From assembly GCF_024790395.1 (NCBI RefSeq), contig NZ_JAJISC010000002.1:558001-622000 (forward strand): a stretch of 64,000 nt of DNA. The letters are read 5' to 3'. Of this stretch, positions 15,461 to 24,993 are shown piece by piece. Origin of the DNA: Halomonas dongshanensis. Its GTDB lineage: Bacteria > Pseudomonadota > Gammaproteobacteria > Pseudomonadales > Halomonadaceae. Position numbers and translations under genes: made by a program. Under the pieces are notes generated by a model that did not search any database, had not been told where the DNA came from, and worked only from the letters and a program-made list of their open reading frames with translations. Every line of letters starts with the position of its first letter. Position 1 is the stretch's first letter.

Positions 15461-16714
15461 ATGCGCAAGGAACGTCTGATCGTCCCCATCCTTACGACGC
15501 TGGCGGTGCTTTGGATGGCGGCCCAATTGCTCTCCAGCATCCTCTTCGAGCGCAGCCTGACTCAGGCCCTCGAAGATCTCGAAGCCCGCGGCGAATGGCG
15601 CGTAACGCGAACCGATAACCGCCAGGGCTGGCTCAACTCCCACGGCACGCTACTGCTTTCGCCGCTTCTGGGGCGCCCTTGGCGGCTGGAGTTGACCTAT
15701 CACGCCCGTCATGGGCTGTTGAGTACCGATGTCGAAGGCACGCTGCTGCCGCTGTTGGATTCAGCGCTACAGCGCGCCGTGGGCGAGGTCAGCGCACCTT
15801 CCATTCCGCGCTGGAACGGGCGCTATCATACCTTGAGCGGGCAAAGCGAGCTGCGCCTGTCGCTTGCGCCTTTCATCATTCAGCAAAACGGTCGCGAACT
15901 CGAAGTCCAGGGGGCGCGCGTGCGCTTGGAAGGTCTCTTTGGCGACTGGCGGCTGCGCCTCATGCTCGATCGACTAACGCTTACCGATGGCCTATCGAGT
16001 TTGACGTTGGGGCCGACGACCCTGCAAAGCCGCTACACCTACATCGACGATGCCTATCACTTCAGTCAGTACGATCACCTCACCATCGATACCCTGAATC
16101 TGGTCTATCCGGCTTTCGAGTTGAGCGCCGCGCCCATCGATGTGATTAGCCGCACCACCCTCGACGAGCAGGAGCTGCGCATCAATGGCGAGCTCACGCT
16201 GGGTGACGTATTAGTGCCCTCCGAGGCGCCGGAAACGCCGCTGCTGCGTGGCCACGCCGAGATGGAGCTTTCGCGCCTGAATGCCGATGCGGTACGCGGC
16301 ATCATTACGCGGCTGCGCCAGGAGGCTGCCTGGGGTGATGACAGCATGCCCATGGCCGAGGGGTTGCTGGCGCGCTTGGCGCCCAACCTACGTGAGCTGT
16401 TCAAGGACTCGCCGCGGCTGGACGTATCGACGCTAACGCTTGATAGTCCGCTTCTGGGCATTGAGCTTGCCGCCGACGGCGCGCTCTTCTTCGATGCACG
16501 GCGGCTGGAAGCGCTCGATGCCGCTAAGCTTGGCGACGATGCAGAACAGGCGCGCTGGCGTCGCCGCCTGGATGGCGACTTCATCTGGCACGATGCTCCG
16601 CCGGTGGTGGCGCTGTGGCTAGGGCTGCCGCTGGGCACCAAGGAGCTGCAGTTCGATATCGTTCAGGGCCAGTGGCGGGTCAATGGTCGCCCGCTGCCAG
16701 CGCTACTGCCATAG
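15461..16714 (+). CDS. DUF945 (YdgA-like) family protein
   Basis: A 417-residue protein with one N-terminal membrane helix (residues about 7-27) and a long, repetitive beta-rich periplasmic part, the layout of the DUF945/YdgA family. Its function is not established. The ATG at 15461 is preceded by GGGAG; the reading frame is open back to 15374 but that part is low-complexity and lacks a better ribosome binding site. It stands alone between pgpA and lon. Confidence 0.75.
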   Translation: MRKERLIVPILTTLAVLWMAAQLLSSILFERSLTQALEDLEARGEWRVTRTDNRQGWLNSHGTLLLSPLLGRPWRLELTYHARHGLLSTDVEGTLLPLLDSALQRAVGEVSAPSIPRWNGRYHTLSGQSELRLSLAPFIIQQNGRELEVQGARVRLEGLFGDWRLRLMLDRLTLTDGLSSLTLGPTTLQSRYTYIDDAYHFSQYDHLTIDTLNLVYPAFELSAAPIDVISRTTLDEQELRINGELTLGDVLVPSEAPETPLLRGHAEMELSRLNADAVRGIITRLRQEAAWGDDSMPMAEGLLARLAPNLRELFKDSPRLDVSTLTLDSPLLGIELAADGALFFDARRLEALDAAKLGDDAEQARWRRRLDGDFIWHDAPPVVALWLGLPLGTKELQFDIVQGQWRVNGRPLPALLP

Positions 16715-16755
16715 TGCGCAGCGCACGCGCCTGTCTCTAAAGGCATGGGCGTGAG

Positions 16756-16784
16756 GGTTGAACTTTGCCGTGTTTGCCCACATT
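16756..16784 (+). promoter_or_regulatory. Sigma32-like heat-shock promoter of lon2
   Basis: GGTTGAAC (16756-16763), 13 nt, then CCCACATT (16777-16784) resembles the heat-shock consensus CTTGAAA-N11-15-CCCCATNT. It would start transcription at about 16790, 46 bp before the lon2 ATG. The match is good but not perfect. Confidence 0.5.
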
Positions 16785-16835
16785 CCATGGATCATGCCGC
16801 GCGGTGTAAACCGCCGTACACTCCATGGAGGGCGC

Positions 16836-19277
16836 ATGAGCGACCACGATTTCGATCACGATACAGACCACGACGGCTGGCACGCCGGTAACAATGCCTC
16901 GCAGAACGACGACTATCGCTCCGACGGCGAACAGGTAAATTCACTCGTACCCGCCAGCGAGATGCTGCCCGAGCGCATCTATCTTCTGCCCATTCACAAC
17001 CGCCCCTTTTTCCCCGCCCAGGTGCAGCCGCTGGTGATCAACCGTGAGCGTTGGGAAGAGACCATGCGCCGGGTCGGCAATACGCCGCATCATACCATCG
17101 GGGTTGCTTTTGTCGGTGAACAAGGCATCGATTCGCTCGATCACGAAGGCTTTCCAGCGATCGGTACGGCGGTCAAGGTACACAAGCTGAAAAGCGAAGA
17201 GCAGCAGATTCAGTTCATCGCCCAGGGCATGCAGCGCTTCAAAATTCAACGGTGGCTCTCCAAAGAGCCACCGTATCTGGTCGAAGTCACCTACCCCAAG
17301 GAGCCGGTAGACGCCGAGGACGAAGAGACGCGTGCCTACGCCATGGCGATCATCAACGGCATCAAGGAGCTGTTGCCGATCAACCCGCTCTACGGCGAAG
17401 AGCTCAAGCACTACCTCAACCGCTTCAGCCCCCACCAGCCGGGGCCCTTGACCGATTTTGCAGCCGCCATCACCTCGGCGAAGGGGCCAGAGCTTCAGGA
17501 TGTCTTAACCACCTTGCCGGTGGCCGAACGCATGCAGAAAGTACTGCCGCTGCTGCGTAAAGAGATCGACGTGGCCATGCTGCAAAGCGAGATCAGCGAG
17601 CAGGTCAACGCCCAGATGCAGGAGCGTCAGCGCGAGTTTTTCCTGCGCGAGCAGTTGAAGGTGATTCAGCGCGAGCTGGGCATCTCCAAGGGCGATCGTG
17701 AAAACGACGTCGATACCTTCCGCAAACGCTTGGAAACCTTGACCGTGCCCGAGCACGTGCAAGAGAGACTCGACGAAGAACTCAACAAGCTCAGCGTATT
17801 GGAGACCGGTTCGCCCGAATATGGCACCACGCGTAACTATCTCGATTGGCTCACCTCGCTGCCCTGGGGCGTTACCAGCGAGGACCAGCTCGATTTGGGG
17901 CATGCGCGTAAGGTGCTCGACCGCGACCACGACGGCCTGAAAGACGTCAAAGAGCGCATCGTCGAGTTTCTCGCCGAAGGCGCGTTCAAGGGTGACGTGG
18001 GCGGCTCCATCGTGCTACTGGTCGGCCCGCCCGGGGTGGGCAAGACCTCGGTAGGCCGCTCCATTGCCGAGGCGCTGGGGCGCAAGTTCTACCGCTTCTC
18101 GGTCGGCGGCATGCGTGACGAGGCGGAGATCAAGGGCCATCGGCGCACTTACATTGGCGCCATGCCGGGCAAGCTGGTGCAGGCGTTCAAAGAGGTCAAG
18201 GTCGAAAACCCAGTGATCATGCTCGACGAGATCGATAAGCTCGGCCAGTCGTTCCAGGGCGACCCCGCCTCGGCGCTGCTCGAAGTGCTCGACCCCGAGC
18301 AAAACATCGATTTCCTCGATCACTACCTCGACGTGCGTATGGATCTCTCCAAGGTGCTCTTCGTTTGCACGGCGAATACGCTGGACTCGATCCCTGGGCC
18401 GCTTCTCGATCGTATGGAGCAGATTCGGCTCTCTGGCTACATTGCCGAAGAGAAGCTTCTGATCGCCAAGCACCACCTCTGGCCCAAGCTGCTCAAACGC
18501 GACAACCTCTCCAAGCAGCAGATCAACCTCTCCGATGCGGCGCTCAAGCAGGTCATCGAAGGTTATGCCCGCGAAGCCGGGGTGCGTCAGTTGGAGAAGC
18601 AACTGCACCGCATCGTGCGCAAGGCGGCGGTCAAACTGCTGGAAGAGGAGGCTCGAACGGTCAAGATCTCGGTGAAAAACCTCGAGGAGTACCTGGGTGC
18701 CCCGATGTTTCGCAAGGAGAAAGTGCTCAAGGGCGAGGGCGTGGTCACAGGACTTGCCTGGACCTCCATGGGCGGGGCGACGCTACCTATCGAAGCGGGC
18801 AAGGTGCATACCCTCGATCGCGGTTTCAAGCTCACCGGCAAGCTTGGCGACGTCATGCAGGAGTCGGCCAATATCGCCTATAGCTACGTCCAGGGGCACT
18901 TGAAGGAGTATGGCGCCAAGGCGGACTTTTTCGACAAAGCCTTCGTCCACCTTCACGTTCCCGAAGGCGCCACGCCCAAGGATGGCCCCTCTGCCGGGGT
19001 GACCATGACCACGGCGCTGCTGTCGTTGGCCAAAGGACAAGCCATCGGGCGGCCCTTGGCTATGACCGGCGAGCTCACCCTAACGGGGCAGGTGCTGCCC
19101 GTAGGCGGCATTCGTGAAAAGGTCATCGCCGCCCGGCGCAGCGAAATCTTCGAGGTCATCCTGCCCGAAGCCAACCGCCGCGACTTCGATGAGCTTCCCG
19201 ACTACCTCAAAGAGGGCATGACGGTTCATTTTGCCCACCGCTATAAGGACGTGGCCAACGTCGTCTTCTCTAAATAA
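16836..19277 (+). CDS. ATP-dependent protease Lon, second-type (AsrA-like)
   Basis: An 813-residue soluble AAA+ serine protease. It has an N-terminal Asp/His-rich tail, the LAN domain starting LPERIYLLPIHNRPFFPAQ, and Walker A GPPGVGKT near residues 397-404. The protease domain carries the Ser-Lys dyad, with Ser near 719 in KDGPSAGVTM and Lys near 762 in REKVIAARR. The N-terminal block and overall sequence resemble the P. aeruginosa second Lon (AsrA) more than E. coli Lon, and there is no clpX next door. I therefore read it as a paralogue of the housekeeping enzyme. The ATG at 16836 has GGAGG 5 nt upstream. A sigma32-like promoter fits a stress role. Confidence 0.93.
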   Translation: MSDHDFDHDTDHDGWHAGNNASQNDDYRSDGEQVNSLVPASEMLPERIYLLPIHNRPFFPAQVQPLVINRERWEETMRRVGNTPHHTIGVAFVGEQGIDSLDHEGFPAIGTAVKVHKLKSEEQQIQFIAQGMQRFKIQRWLSKEPPYLVEVTYPKEPVDAEDEETRAYAMAIINGIKELLPINPLYGEELKHYLNRFSPHQPGPLTDFAAAITSAKGPELQDVLTTLPVAERMQKVLPLLRKEIDVAMLQSEISEQVNAQMQERQREFFLREQLKVIQRELGISKGDRENDVDTFRKRLETLTVPEHVQERLDEELNKLSVLETGSPEYGTTRNYLDWLTSLPWGVTSEDQLDLGHARKVLDRDHDGLKDVKERIVEFLAEGAFKGDVGGSIVLLVGPPGVGKTSVGRSIAEALGRKFYRFSVGGMRDEAEIKGHRRTYIGAMPGKLVQAFKEVKVENPVIMLDEIDKLGQSFQGDPASALLEVLDPEQNIDFLDHYLDVRMDLSKVLFVCTANTLDSIPGPLLDRMEQIRLSGYIAEEKLLIAKHHLWPKLLKRDNLSKQQINLSDAALKQVIEGYAREAGVRQLEKQLHRIVRKAAVKLLEEEARTVKISVKNLEEYLGAPMFRKEKVLKGEGVVTGLAWTSMGGATLPIEAGKVHTLDRGFKLTGKLGDVMQESANIAYSYVQGHLKEYGAKADFFDKAFVHLHVPEGATPKDGPSAGVTMTTALLSLAKGQAIGRPLAMTGELTLTGQVLPVGGIREKVIAARRSEIFEVILPEANRRDFDELPDYLKEGMTVHFAHRYKDVANVVFSK

Positions 19278-19298
19278 CCTAATTCTAATGTAAACATA

Positions 19299-19332
19299 GC
19301 GCCGCACTGACCTTCAGTGCGGCGCTTTTTTT
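19299..19332 (+). terminator. Rho-independent terminator of lon2
   Basis: AGCGCCGCACTGA-CCT-TCAGTGCGGCGCT is a 13-bp perfect stem with a 3-nt loop, followed by a run of T. Confidence 0.95.
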
Positions 19333-19448
19333 AGCGCTAAGCATGGGCTCATTTTGGTTAAGTTTGCGGTATAACGCACGAACGTGCACGAAGCGGCGTT
19401 CGAGCGCGACGGCACCATACCCGTAGGGGGTTAAAGGGGAGTTCAGCC

Positions 19449-21593
19449 ATGCGCAATAATCAGCCCGTCACCCAGCACGAGTACGTGCTGGGTGACGATA
19501 CCGTCCTCATCTCGCGTGCCGATCTCGATGGCAACGTCACCTATGCCAGCCCCGATTTCATCGAGGTCAGCGGTTATACCCGCGACGAGCTGGTGGGCGC
19601 ACCGCACAACCTGATTCGCCACCCAGATATGCCCAAGGCCGCTTTTGCAGACTTATGGAAGACGCTAAAGGCGGGCAATACCTGGCAGGGGCTGGTCAAG
19701 AACCGGCGCAAGAACGGCGATCACTACTGGGTCTACGCGACCTTGGCGCCGCTGCGCGACGGCGAACGCGTGGTGGGCTACACCTCGGTGCGACGTAAGG
19801 CTAACCCCGACGCCGTGACACTTGCCGAACGAGTCTATACCGAGCTGCGCGAGAAGGGGCGCTCACGCCGTTATCGCTTGGTGCAGGGGGCTCTGCGGCG
19901 ACGGGGGCTAGCTGCCTGGTTTGGCGCTCTACGCTTGGTCACGCTCAAGGCCCGCTTGGTGAGCCTAGTGGTTATCGCGCTAGCGCTACTTGGACTTGCT
20001 GGGGGGCTTGGCGTCTATGCACAGATGGTGGCAGGAGAGCGCCTGGATACGCTCAACCGCGCGGGGCTTGAAGGCGTGGCTGAACTTCAACTGATCGAGC
20101 GCCAAATCGGTCAGTCGCTCGATGTCCTCGAGCCCGCCGTGCGTAATCCCAGACGTGTCGACCAGGAGGCTGTGGCGGTGGCGCTTGAACAGGCTGAGGC
20201 ACGCATCGATGCCAGTTGGCAACACTATCAAGCCCAGCGCGATATCAATGACCCAGCGCTCGTCGCGTTTGGTACCTCGCTGGCGCAGTGGCATACGGGA
20301 GTGACGAATGCCTGGGGAGCAGTTACTCAAGGCAACGGCTTTGCCGCTTTTGAAGCTTTGAACGATAGTGTTTTGCCGCTGACCGATAGCCTACGTGAGA
20401 TGGGTAGCGCCTTGGTGGTGACCGAACGGGCCGAAGCACAGACATTGGTCGAACGGGCCCAGAGAGACCAGCGCCAGCTACTTGGCGCGCAGATAGCGCT
20501 GGTAGCTCTTGGCGCGCTACTGCTGATTGGGTTGGGGGTGGTCATTTTGCGTTCTCTTTTGCGCAGCCTCGCCGGTGCGCGCTACGTCACTTTTCAAGTG
20601 GCGGCGGGGAACCTGGCCGCCAGAGAGCGGCGTCAGCGCCAGGACGAGCTGGGTGAGCTGCTCTACTCGCTGGATACCATGCGCTTTAGCCTGGCGAGCA
20701 TTGCTGGCGACGTCGATGAGCGGGTGGGTGTGGTCACGCCCGCCGTGCTGCACATTGCCACGCAAAACGAAGAGCTCGCCGCGCGCACCGAGCAGCAGGC
20801 GTCGTCACTACAGCAAACGGCCGCCAGCATGGAAGAGATGACCACCACCGTGCAGCAAAATACCGAGTACGCGCGCCAAGCAAGCGACTTGGCCGCGCAG
20901 AATGCGCGCAGCACCCAAGAGACTGGTGAGCGTATGCAGCAGCTGGTGGAGCGCATGCAGCGCATTGCTCAAAGCGCCGAGAAGATGGCTGAAATGATCG
21001 GCGTCATCGATGGTATTGCCTTCCAAACCAACATCTTGGCGCTAAACGCGTCGGTAGAAGCGGCACGTGCGGGAGAGCATGGCCGAGGATTTTCCGTGGT
21101 GGCAAGCGAAGTAAGAAGCCTTGCCGGACGCTCTGCGGCGGCGGCCAAGGAGATTCGCCATATGATCGATACCACCACCCAGGAGGTGAGCGGCGGGCGC
21201 ATGGCGCTCGAGCAGGCCGAGCGCTCGATTCAGAGCGTTACCGGCGAGGTGCTGCGCGTCAGCGAGCTCATGGCCGCGATCAGTAGCGCCTCGAACGAGC
21301 AAAACAGCGGCATCGGCCAAATCAACGCCGCCGTCGCCGAGATGGATCACGTCACTCAGCAAAACGCCGCCAAGGTACAGTCGATTGCCGCCTCGGCGGA
21401 TAACTTGACCAAGGAGGCCTTCGAACTTGCCAATGTCGTCGATGCTTTCCGCTTGGAAGGCGCGCAAGCCGAAAGCGTGCAGGCCGCGCGGGCCAAGCTC
21501 AACGGTGGCGCTGCCCGTCAGGCCCCGCACGACGCGACGGCGTGGTTACCGGCCGTTAGTCGTGAGGGCAAGGCGAGCTGGATGACGTTTTGA
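19449..21593 (+). CDS. PAS-domain chemoreceptor with extra periplasmic sensor (Aer-like)
   Basis: A 714-residue methyl-accepting chemotaxis protein. A cytoplasmic N-terminal PAS domain (about 10-115) resembles Aer, with PDFIEVSGYTRDEL and PHNLIRHPDMP. A helix at about 170-190, a periplasmic four-helix-bundle-like region, a second helix at about 346-368, HAMP, and the signalling domain with the tip IDGIAFQTNILALNASVEAAR follow. E. coli Aer is about 500 residues and has no periplasmic domain, so this receptor may combine energy or redox sensing with an external ligand. A GGGG/GGAG-rich ribosome site precedes the ATG at 19449. Confidence 0.92.
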   Translation: MRNNQPVTQHEYVLGDDTVLISRADLDGNVTYASPDFIEVSGYTRDELVGAPHNLIRHPDMPKAAFADLWKTLKAGNTWQGLVKNRRKNGDHYWVYATLAPLRDGERVVGYTSVRRKANPDAVTLAERVYTELREKGRSRRYRLVQGALRRRGLAAWFGALRLVTLKARLVSLVVIALALLGLAGGLGVYAQMVAGERLDTLNRAGLEGVAELQLIERQIGQSLDVLEPAVRNPRRVDQEAVAVALEQAEARIDASWQHYQAQRDINDPALVAFGTSLAQWHTGVTNAWGAVTQGNGFAAFEALNDSVLPLTDSLREMGSALVVTERAEAQTLVERAQRDQRQLLGAQIALVALGALLLIGLGVVILRSLLRSLAGARYVTFQVAAGNLAARERRQRQDELGELLYSLDTMRFSLASIAGDVDERVGVVTPAVLHIATQNEELAARTEQQASSLQQTAASMEEMTTTVQQNTEYARQASDLAAQNARSTQETGERMQQLVERMQRIAQSAEKMAEMIGVIDGIAFQTNILALNASVEAARAGEHGRGFSVVASEVRSLAGRSAAAAKEIRHMIDTTTQEVSGGRMALEQAERSIQSVTGEVLRVSELMAAISSASNEQNSGIGQINAAVAEMDHVTQQNAAKVQSIAASADNLTKEAFELANVVDAFRLEGAQAESVQAARAKLNGGAARQAPHDATAWLPAVSREGKASWMTF

Positions 21594-21629
21594 GGGTTAA
21601 CTAAGAGAGCAAATAAGGGGGCGACGCGA

Positions 21630-22277
21630 TCAGTCGTCCCCGTAGTACTGCACGCCGATCTTGATACGGTCGCGGCCGTTTTGCTCGCGCCATTTGTTGG
21701 AATCGCGGAAAGAGTAGGCGCAGCCGCAGTACTCTTGCTGATAGAAGCGCTCGCGCTTGGCGATTTCGATCATGCGGCTTGAACCCCCGCCCTTACGCCA
21801 GTTGAAGGTCCAGTAGTGCAGATCGGGATAGCGGGCGGCGGCGCGCAGCCCACAATCGTTGATCTGCTCCATGTTCTTCCAGCGTGAAATACCCAGGCAG
21901 CTAGTGAAAGTATCGAAGCCGTGCTCGTGGGCATAGAGAGCGGTGCGTTCGAAGCGCATATCGAAGCAGACGCGACAGCGTTCGCCGCGTTCGGGCTCCC
22001 ACTCGAGCCCCTTCACTCGCTCGAACCAGTTCATGACGTCGTAGTCGGCATCCACGAAAGGAATGCCGAGCTTTTCGGCGAACCGCACGTTCTCTTCCTT
22101 GCGGATCATGTACTCCTTTTGCGGATGGATGTTGGGGTTATAGAAGTAGATGGTGAACTTGATGCCAGCATCTGCCATGCGCTCCATGACGTCTCCCGAG
22201 CAAGGGGCACAGCAGGAGTGCAGCAGGACGTTCTTGGACCCCGTGGGCGTTTCGAGGACGATACTCTCTTGTGGCAT
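21630..22277 (-). CDS. queH: Epoxyqueuosine reductase QueH
   Basis: A 216-residue iron-sulfur enzyme (formerly DUF208) for the last step of queuosine tRNA modification, a cobalamin-independent replacement for QueG. Diagnostic cysteines are visible: [11 protein letters not shown] near residue 20, GERCRVCFD near 98, [10 protein letters not shown] near 124 and [10 protein letters not shown] near 192. I start at the ATG at 22277 (MPQESIVLE); an open frame up to 22358 has no family similarity. The ribosome site (AGGTG) is weak. Two strong hairpins lie in the leader. Confidence 0.93.
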   Translation of the reverse strand: MPQESIVLETPTGSKNVLLHSCCAPCSGDVMERMADAGIKFTIYFYNPNIHPQKEYMIRKEENVRFAEKLGIPFVDADYDVMNWFERVKGLEWEPERGERCRVCFDMRFERTALYAHEHGFDTFTSCLGISRWKNMEQINDCGLRAAARYPDLHYWTFNWRKGGGSSRMIEIAKRERFYQQEYCGCAYSFRDSNKWREQNGRDRIKIGVQYYGDD

Positions 22278-22321
22278 GGGTGAAACACCTGTGCTGATAC
22301 GGTTCGACGTGAATGCAAACG

Positions 22322-22366
22322 CCGCGCTGCCAAGGGCAGCGCGGTCGGGGGTACGCACAGCGTACC
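22322..22366 (-). promoter_or_regulatory. Two adjacent hairpins in the queH leader
   Basis: CCGCGCTGCC-AAG-GGCAGCGCGG (22322-22344) and GGTACGC-ACA-GCGTACC (22350-22366) are both perfect inverted repeats with 3-nt loops. No T-run follows on either strand. They lie 45-90 bp ahead of the queH start and may be leader RNA structure or a repeated palindromic element. Confidence 0.55.
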
Positions 22367-22438
22367 GCTGTCGTGTGACGTTGCGCGCAGCATATCACAT
22401 GTTGATGGGCGACTTGTCTAGCTAAGCTAGCGCTGACG

Positions 22439-24121
22439 CTATTTTACTTGGGTGGCCTCACGCGCTGCGATGAAGTGATCGCGCAGGCGGGCGATCTCCT
22501 CGGGCGACCAGCCCTCGGGCTCGGTGAGCGCTACCCAAGCATCGATGTAGTGCTCGGCGGCTACCTCGTGACCAAACCCCGGCGGCGCCCCGCCGGTGCC
22601 GAGATCCGCTAAAAGCTGGAGCATGGTGACCACAGGGTACCAGCGTAGATCCGGCGAGACGTCTGGGCCGCGTGGCGCGCGCATCCAATCCGGTTCGCGC
22701 CAGAAGGCCGCCGGGTCGAAAAATACGATGGGATCGCTTGCGTACTGCAAATAGGCGATGCGGAAATCGCCCCAGGCATTGGCGTAGCCATCGTAGCCTT
22801 GGGTTTGGTTCATAAAGCGCACCACGCGGCCACCGCGAAAGGTGGGTAGCCAAGCAGGCGAGCCGGGGTCACGGTCGGCCGTCACGCTGCGCCAGGTATC
22901 GCTGCGAAAGGGCGGGCCCGCCCAGAGGGCGCCATCGAAGGGGTCTTCGATGATGTCGTAAAAATCGAAGGAGCGATCGGAGTTGAGCGCACCCAGGCTC
23001 AAGCCAAAGAGATAGAGCTTGGGCCGCGAGGACTCGGGCAGTTGGCTCCAGTAGCGGTAAATGGCGGTGAACAGCGCCCGCGCGCTCTCTATGCCGTACT
23101 CGCCCTCGGCAATCAGCGATAAATGGCTGGGCAAGTAGGAGTACTGCGCCGTTACCGTGGCAATATCACCTCGGTGCAGATACTCCACCGTATTTTGCGC
23201 GCCTGGGTCGATCCAGCCACGCCCGGTGGGGGTCGCTAGAATCAGCGTCGAGCGCTCGAACCCACCGACGCGAATAAGCTCTTCGAGAGCGAGTTCGGCG
23301 CGCGCCTCAGCGGTGTCGGCGCCGTTGAGACCCACGTAGACGCGAATGGGCCGCTCGGCGGGTTCACCTAAAAAGTCGCCGATCTCCTCGGCGCTTGGGC
23401 CCTGGGTGACGAAGCGCCGTCCGCGGCTGCCAAGCGCCTCCCAACTGATCGCGGAGGCTTCGCTGCCGGGGAGCAGTGGGTCGCTCGGCGGCGTCAAATC
23501 GTCCTGCATGATGTCATCGAGCTGCTGATAGAAGCGGTCGGCGGTTCTCAAGGCGGAGGAGAAAATTACCCCTTCCAGCAGAAGCCAAAATAGGGCAGTG
23601 GCGGCAAGCGTGCCCAGTACAAAGGCCAGTCGAGCAGGAAGAAAGCGCGCTAGCCGCCGGGCGAGAAGGCCCAGCGTGTGCCTGAAGGCAAGCCCCACTA
23701 GGTAGAGAGTGGCAAACAGCGTAACGGCGATGGCCGCCACGTGCAGCGGATGGGTTGCCGCTGTGGCCTCCATGCCCATCAAGCCACGCAGGGTGTCTTG
23801 CCAACCTGCCGCTCGCCAGAGAAATAGCGCTGCCAGCAGCAGGCAGAGTGCTGCCGCCGTGCGTTTTATCCAGCGCTCGGCGGCAGGTTTGGGTTCGGGA
23901 AGGTGGAGAGAGTGCCAAAGCGAGCGCAGCAGGGCGCCAATGGCGTAGCCTGCGGTGAAGCAGAGCCCGGACACCACGCCCTGAGCAATGAGCGGGCGCG
24001 GTACCAGGCTAGGCGTTAGCGAGAGGGCGAATAGCAGCGTACCCAGTAACAGTCCGGTACTGGAAAAGCGCTGTAGCGAAAGGAGCTTCCATTGAAATCC
24101 GCGCTGATCGGACATGCCCAT
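22439..24121 (-). CDS. Integral-membrane alpha/beta-hydrolase (Abhydrolase_9 family)
   Basis: A 560-residue protein whose N-terminal 200 residues hold about five membrane helices. The C-terminal 350 residues form a soluble alpha/beta-hydrolase-like domain with the pattern LYLFGLSLGALNSD (nucleophile elbow G-L-S-L-G). It fits the Abhydrolase_9 family with its dedicated N-terminal membrane domain. Members are often annotated as membrane hydrolases of unknown substrate, and I do not assign one. AAGGAG is 6 nt ahead of the ATG at 24121. Confidence 0.8.
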   Translation of the reverse strand: MGMSDQRGFQWKLLSLQRFSSTGLLLGTLLFALSLTPSLVPRPLIAQGVVSGLCFTAGYAIGALLRSLWHSLHLPEPKPAAERWIKRTAAALCLLLAALFLWRAAGWQDTLRGLMGMEATAATHPLHVAAIAVTLFATLYLVGLAFRHTLGLLARRLARFLPARLAFVLGTLAATALFWLLLEGVIFSSALRTADRFYQQLDDIMQDDLTPPSDPLLPGSEASAISWEALGSRGRRFVTQGPSAEEIGDFLGEPAERPIRVYVGLNGADTAEARAELALEELIRVGGFERSTLILATPTGRGWIDPGAQNTVEYLHRGDIATVTAQYSYLPSHLSLIAEGEYGIESARALFTAIYRYWSQLPESSRPKLYLFGLSLGALNSDRSFDFYDIIEDPFDGALWAGPPFRSDTWRSVTADRDPGSPAWLPTFRGGRVVRFMNQTQGYDGYANAWGDFRIAYLQYASDPIVFFDPAAFWREPDWMRAPRGPDVSPDLRWYPVVTMLQLLADLGTGGAPPGFGHEVAAEHYIDAWVALTEPEGWSPEEIARLRDHFIAAREATQVK

Positions 24122-24228
24122 TCTCCACTCCTTTGACCCATTCCTTTTCTAGTCTCTGTGCGACACTTACCTGATGGCGTCAGCTTATCTGATACCAGAA
24201 CCGCTATGCGTTTGAGCTAGCCAATCAG

Positions 24229-24993
24229 TTAAAAACGGTAGTTGAGGGAGGCGCCCGCGATGGATTGCCAGTCGCTGCCCAGATCATCGACGATGGGGCT
24301 GTCGGCGGCCTCACCGGTCAAATAGCTGGTACCAACGAATCCGGTGACCGACCAGTCGTTTGCCAGCGCGTAGGTCAGGCTTCCGCTAACACCAAAACGC
24401 CAGTAGCCACCATCGGTATGGTAGGCCGCCACGCCGCTACGCGCGCTATCTTGCTCGGAAACGCTGAAGTAGGCATCGGTCCAGGCGCCGTTGGCGTAGG
24501 TAATGCTGGGGGTAACGGAGGCGACGAGGCGCTGGCTGATCGGCAAGCGCAGTGACGCTGCCGCCTCGTACTCTGCCCCTTTGACGTCGCCTGTGACCGC
24601 GCTTTGGCCGGACAGGCTTAGCGTCGTCATGCCTTCGGTGTAATCGGCACGCAGCCCGAGCGTAGCGCCACCGCGTACTTTATCGAAGGCGTCGAGATCG
24701 CCGCGATCGTCGCGTCCGAAGGTGTAACCGATGAAGGGAGAAAGGCGCCAGTTACCTTGGCGGATTGCGTGCCACTGGATACCGCGATCCGGCGAGATCG
24801 TCAGGCTCTCACCGTAGCTTGCGCGAAGGGCAGGCCAGACGCGCGTGCGATAGTCGTCGCTGCCGAGATAGTCGGGTGCCGTAATCACCCCTAGACCGAT
24901 GTTGCCTTCCCAGCTTTCGGCCCAGGCGCTGGTTGCAAAAAGCGCGCCGAAGAGCGGCGCGCACCACATACCTACCTTGGTAGACGTTTTCAA
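24229..24993 (-). CDS. MipA/OmpV family outer-membrane protein
   Basis: A 254-residue outer-membrane beta-barrel protein with a signal peptide (cleavage likely after SAWA) and a C-terminal ASLNYRF ending in phenylalanine, the usual barrel sorting signal. GVITAPDYLGSDDYR is a MipA/OmpV signature. These proteins have been linked to peptidoglycan-synthesis scaffolding (MipA) and osmotic or antibiotic responses (OmpV). The start is a TTG at 24993, with AAGGA 8 nt upstream. An open frame back to 25113 would put 40 non-signal residues ahead. A perfect operator-like palindrome sits 50 bp upstream. Confidence 0.85.
   Translation of the reverse strand: MKTSTKVGMWCAPLFGALFATSAWAESWEGNIGLGVITAPDYLGSDDYRTRVWPALRASYGESLTISPDRGIQWHAIRQGNWRLSPFIGYTFGRDDRGDLDAFDKVRGGATLGLRADYTEGMTTLSLSGQSAVTGDVKGAEYEAAASLRLPISQRLVASVTPSITYANGAWTDAYFSVSEQDSARSGVAAYHTDGGYWRFGVSGSLTYALANDWSVTGFVGTSYLTGEAADSPIVDDLGSDWQSIAGASLNYRF

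Noticed and set aside
19359..19383. Possible FliA promoter before the PAS chemoreceptor (TAAGTTT ... GCACGAAC)
   Set aside because: The spacing is 13 instead of 15 and the -10 matches poorly.
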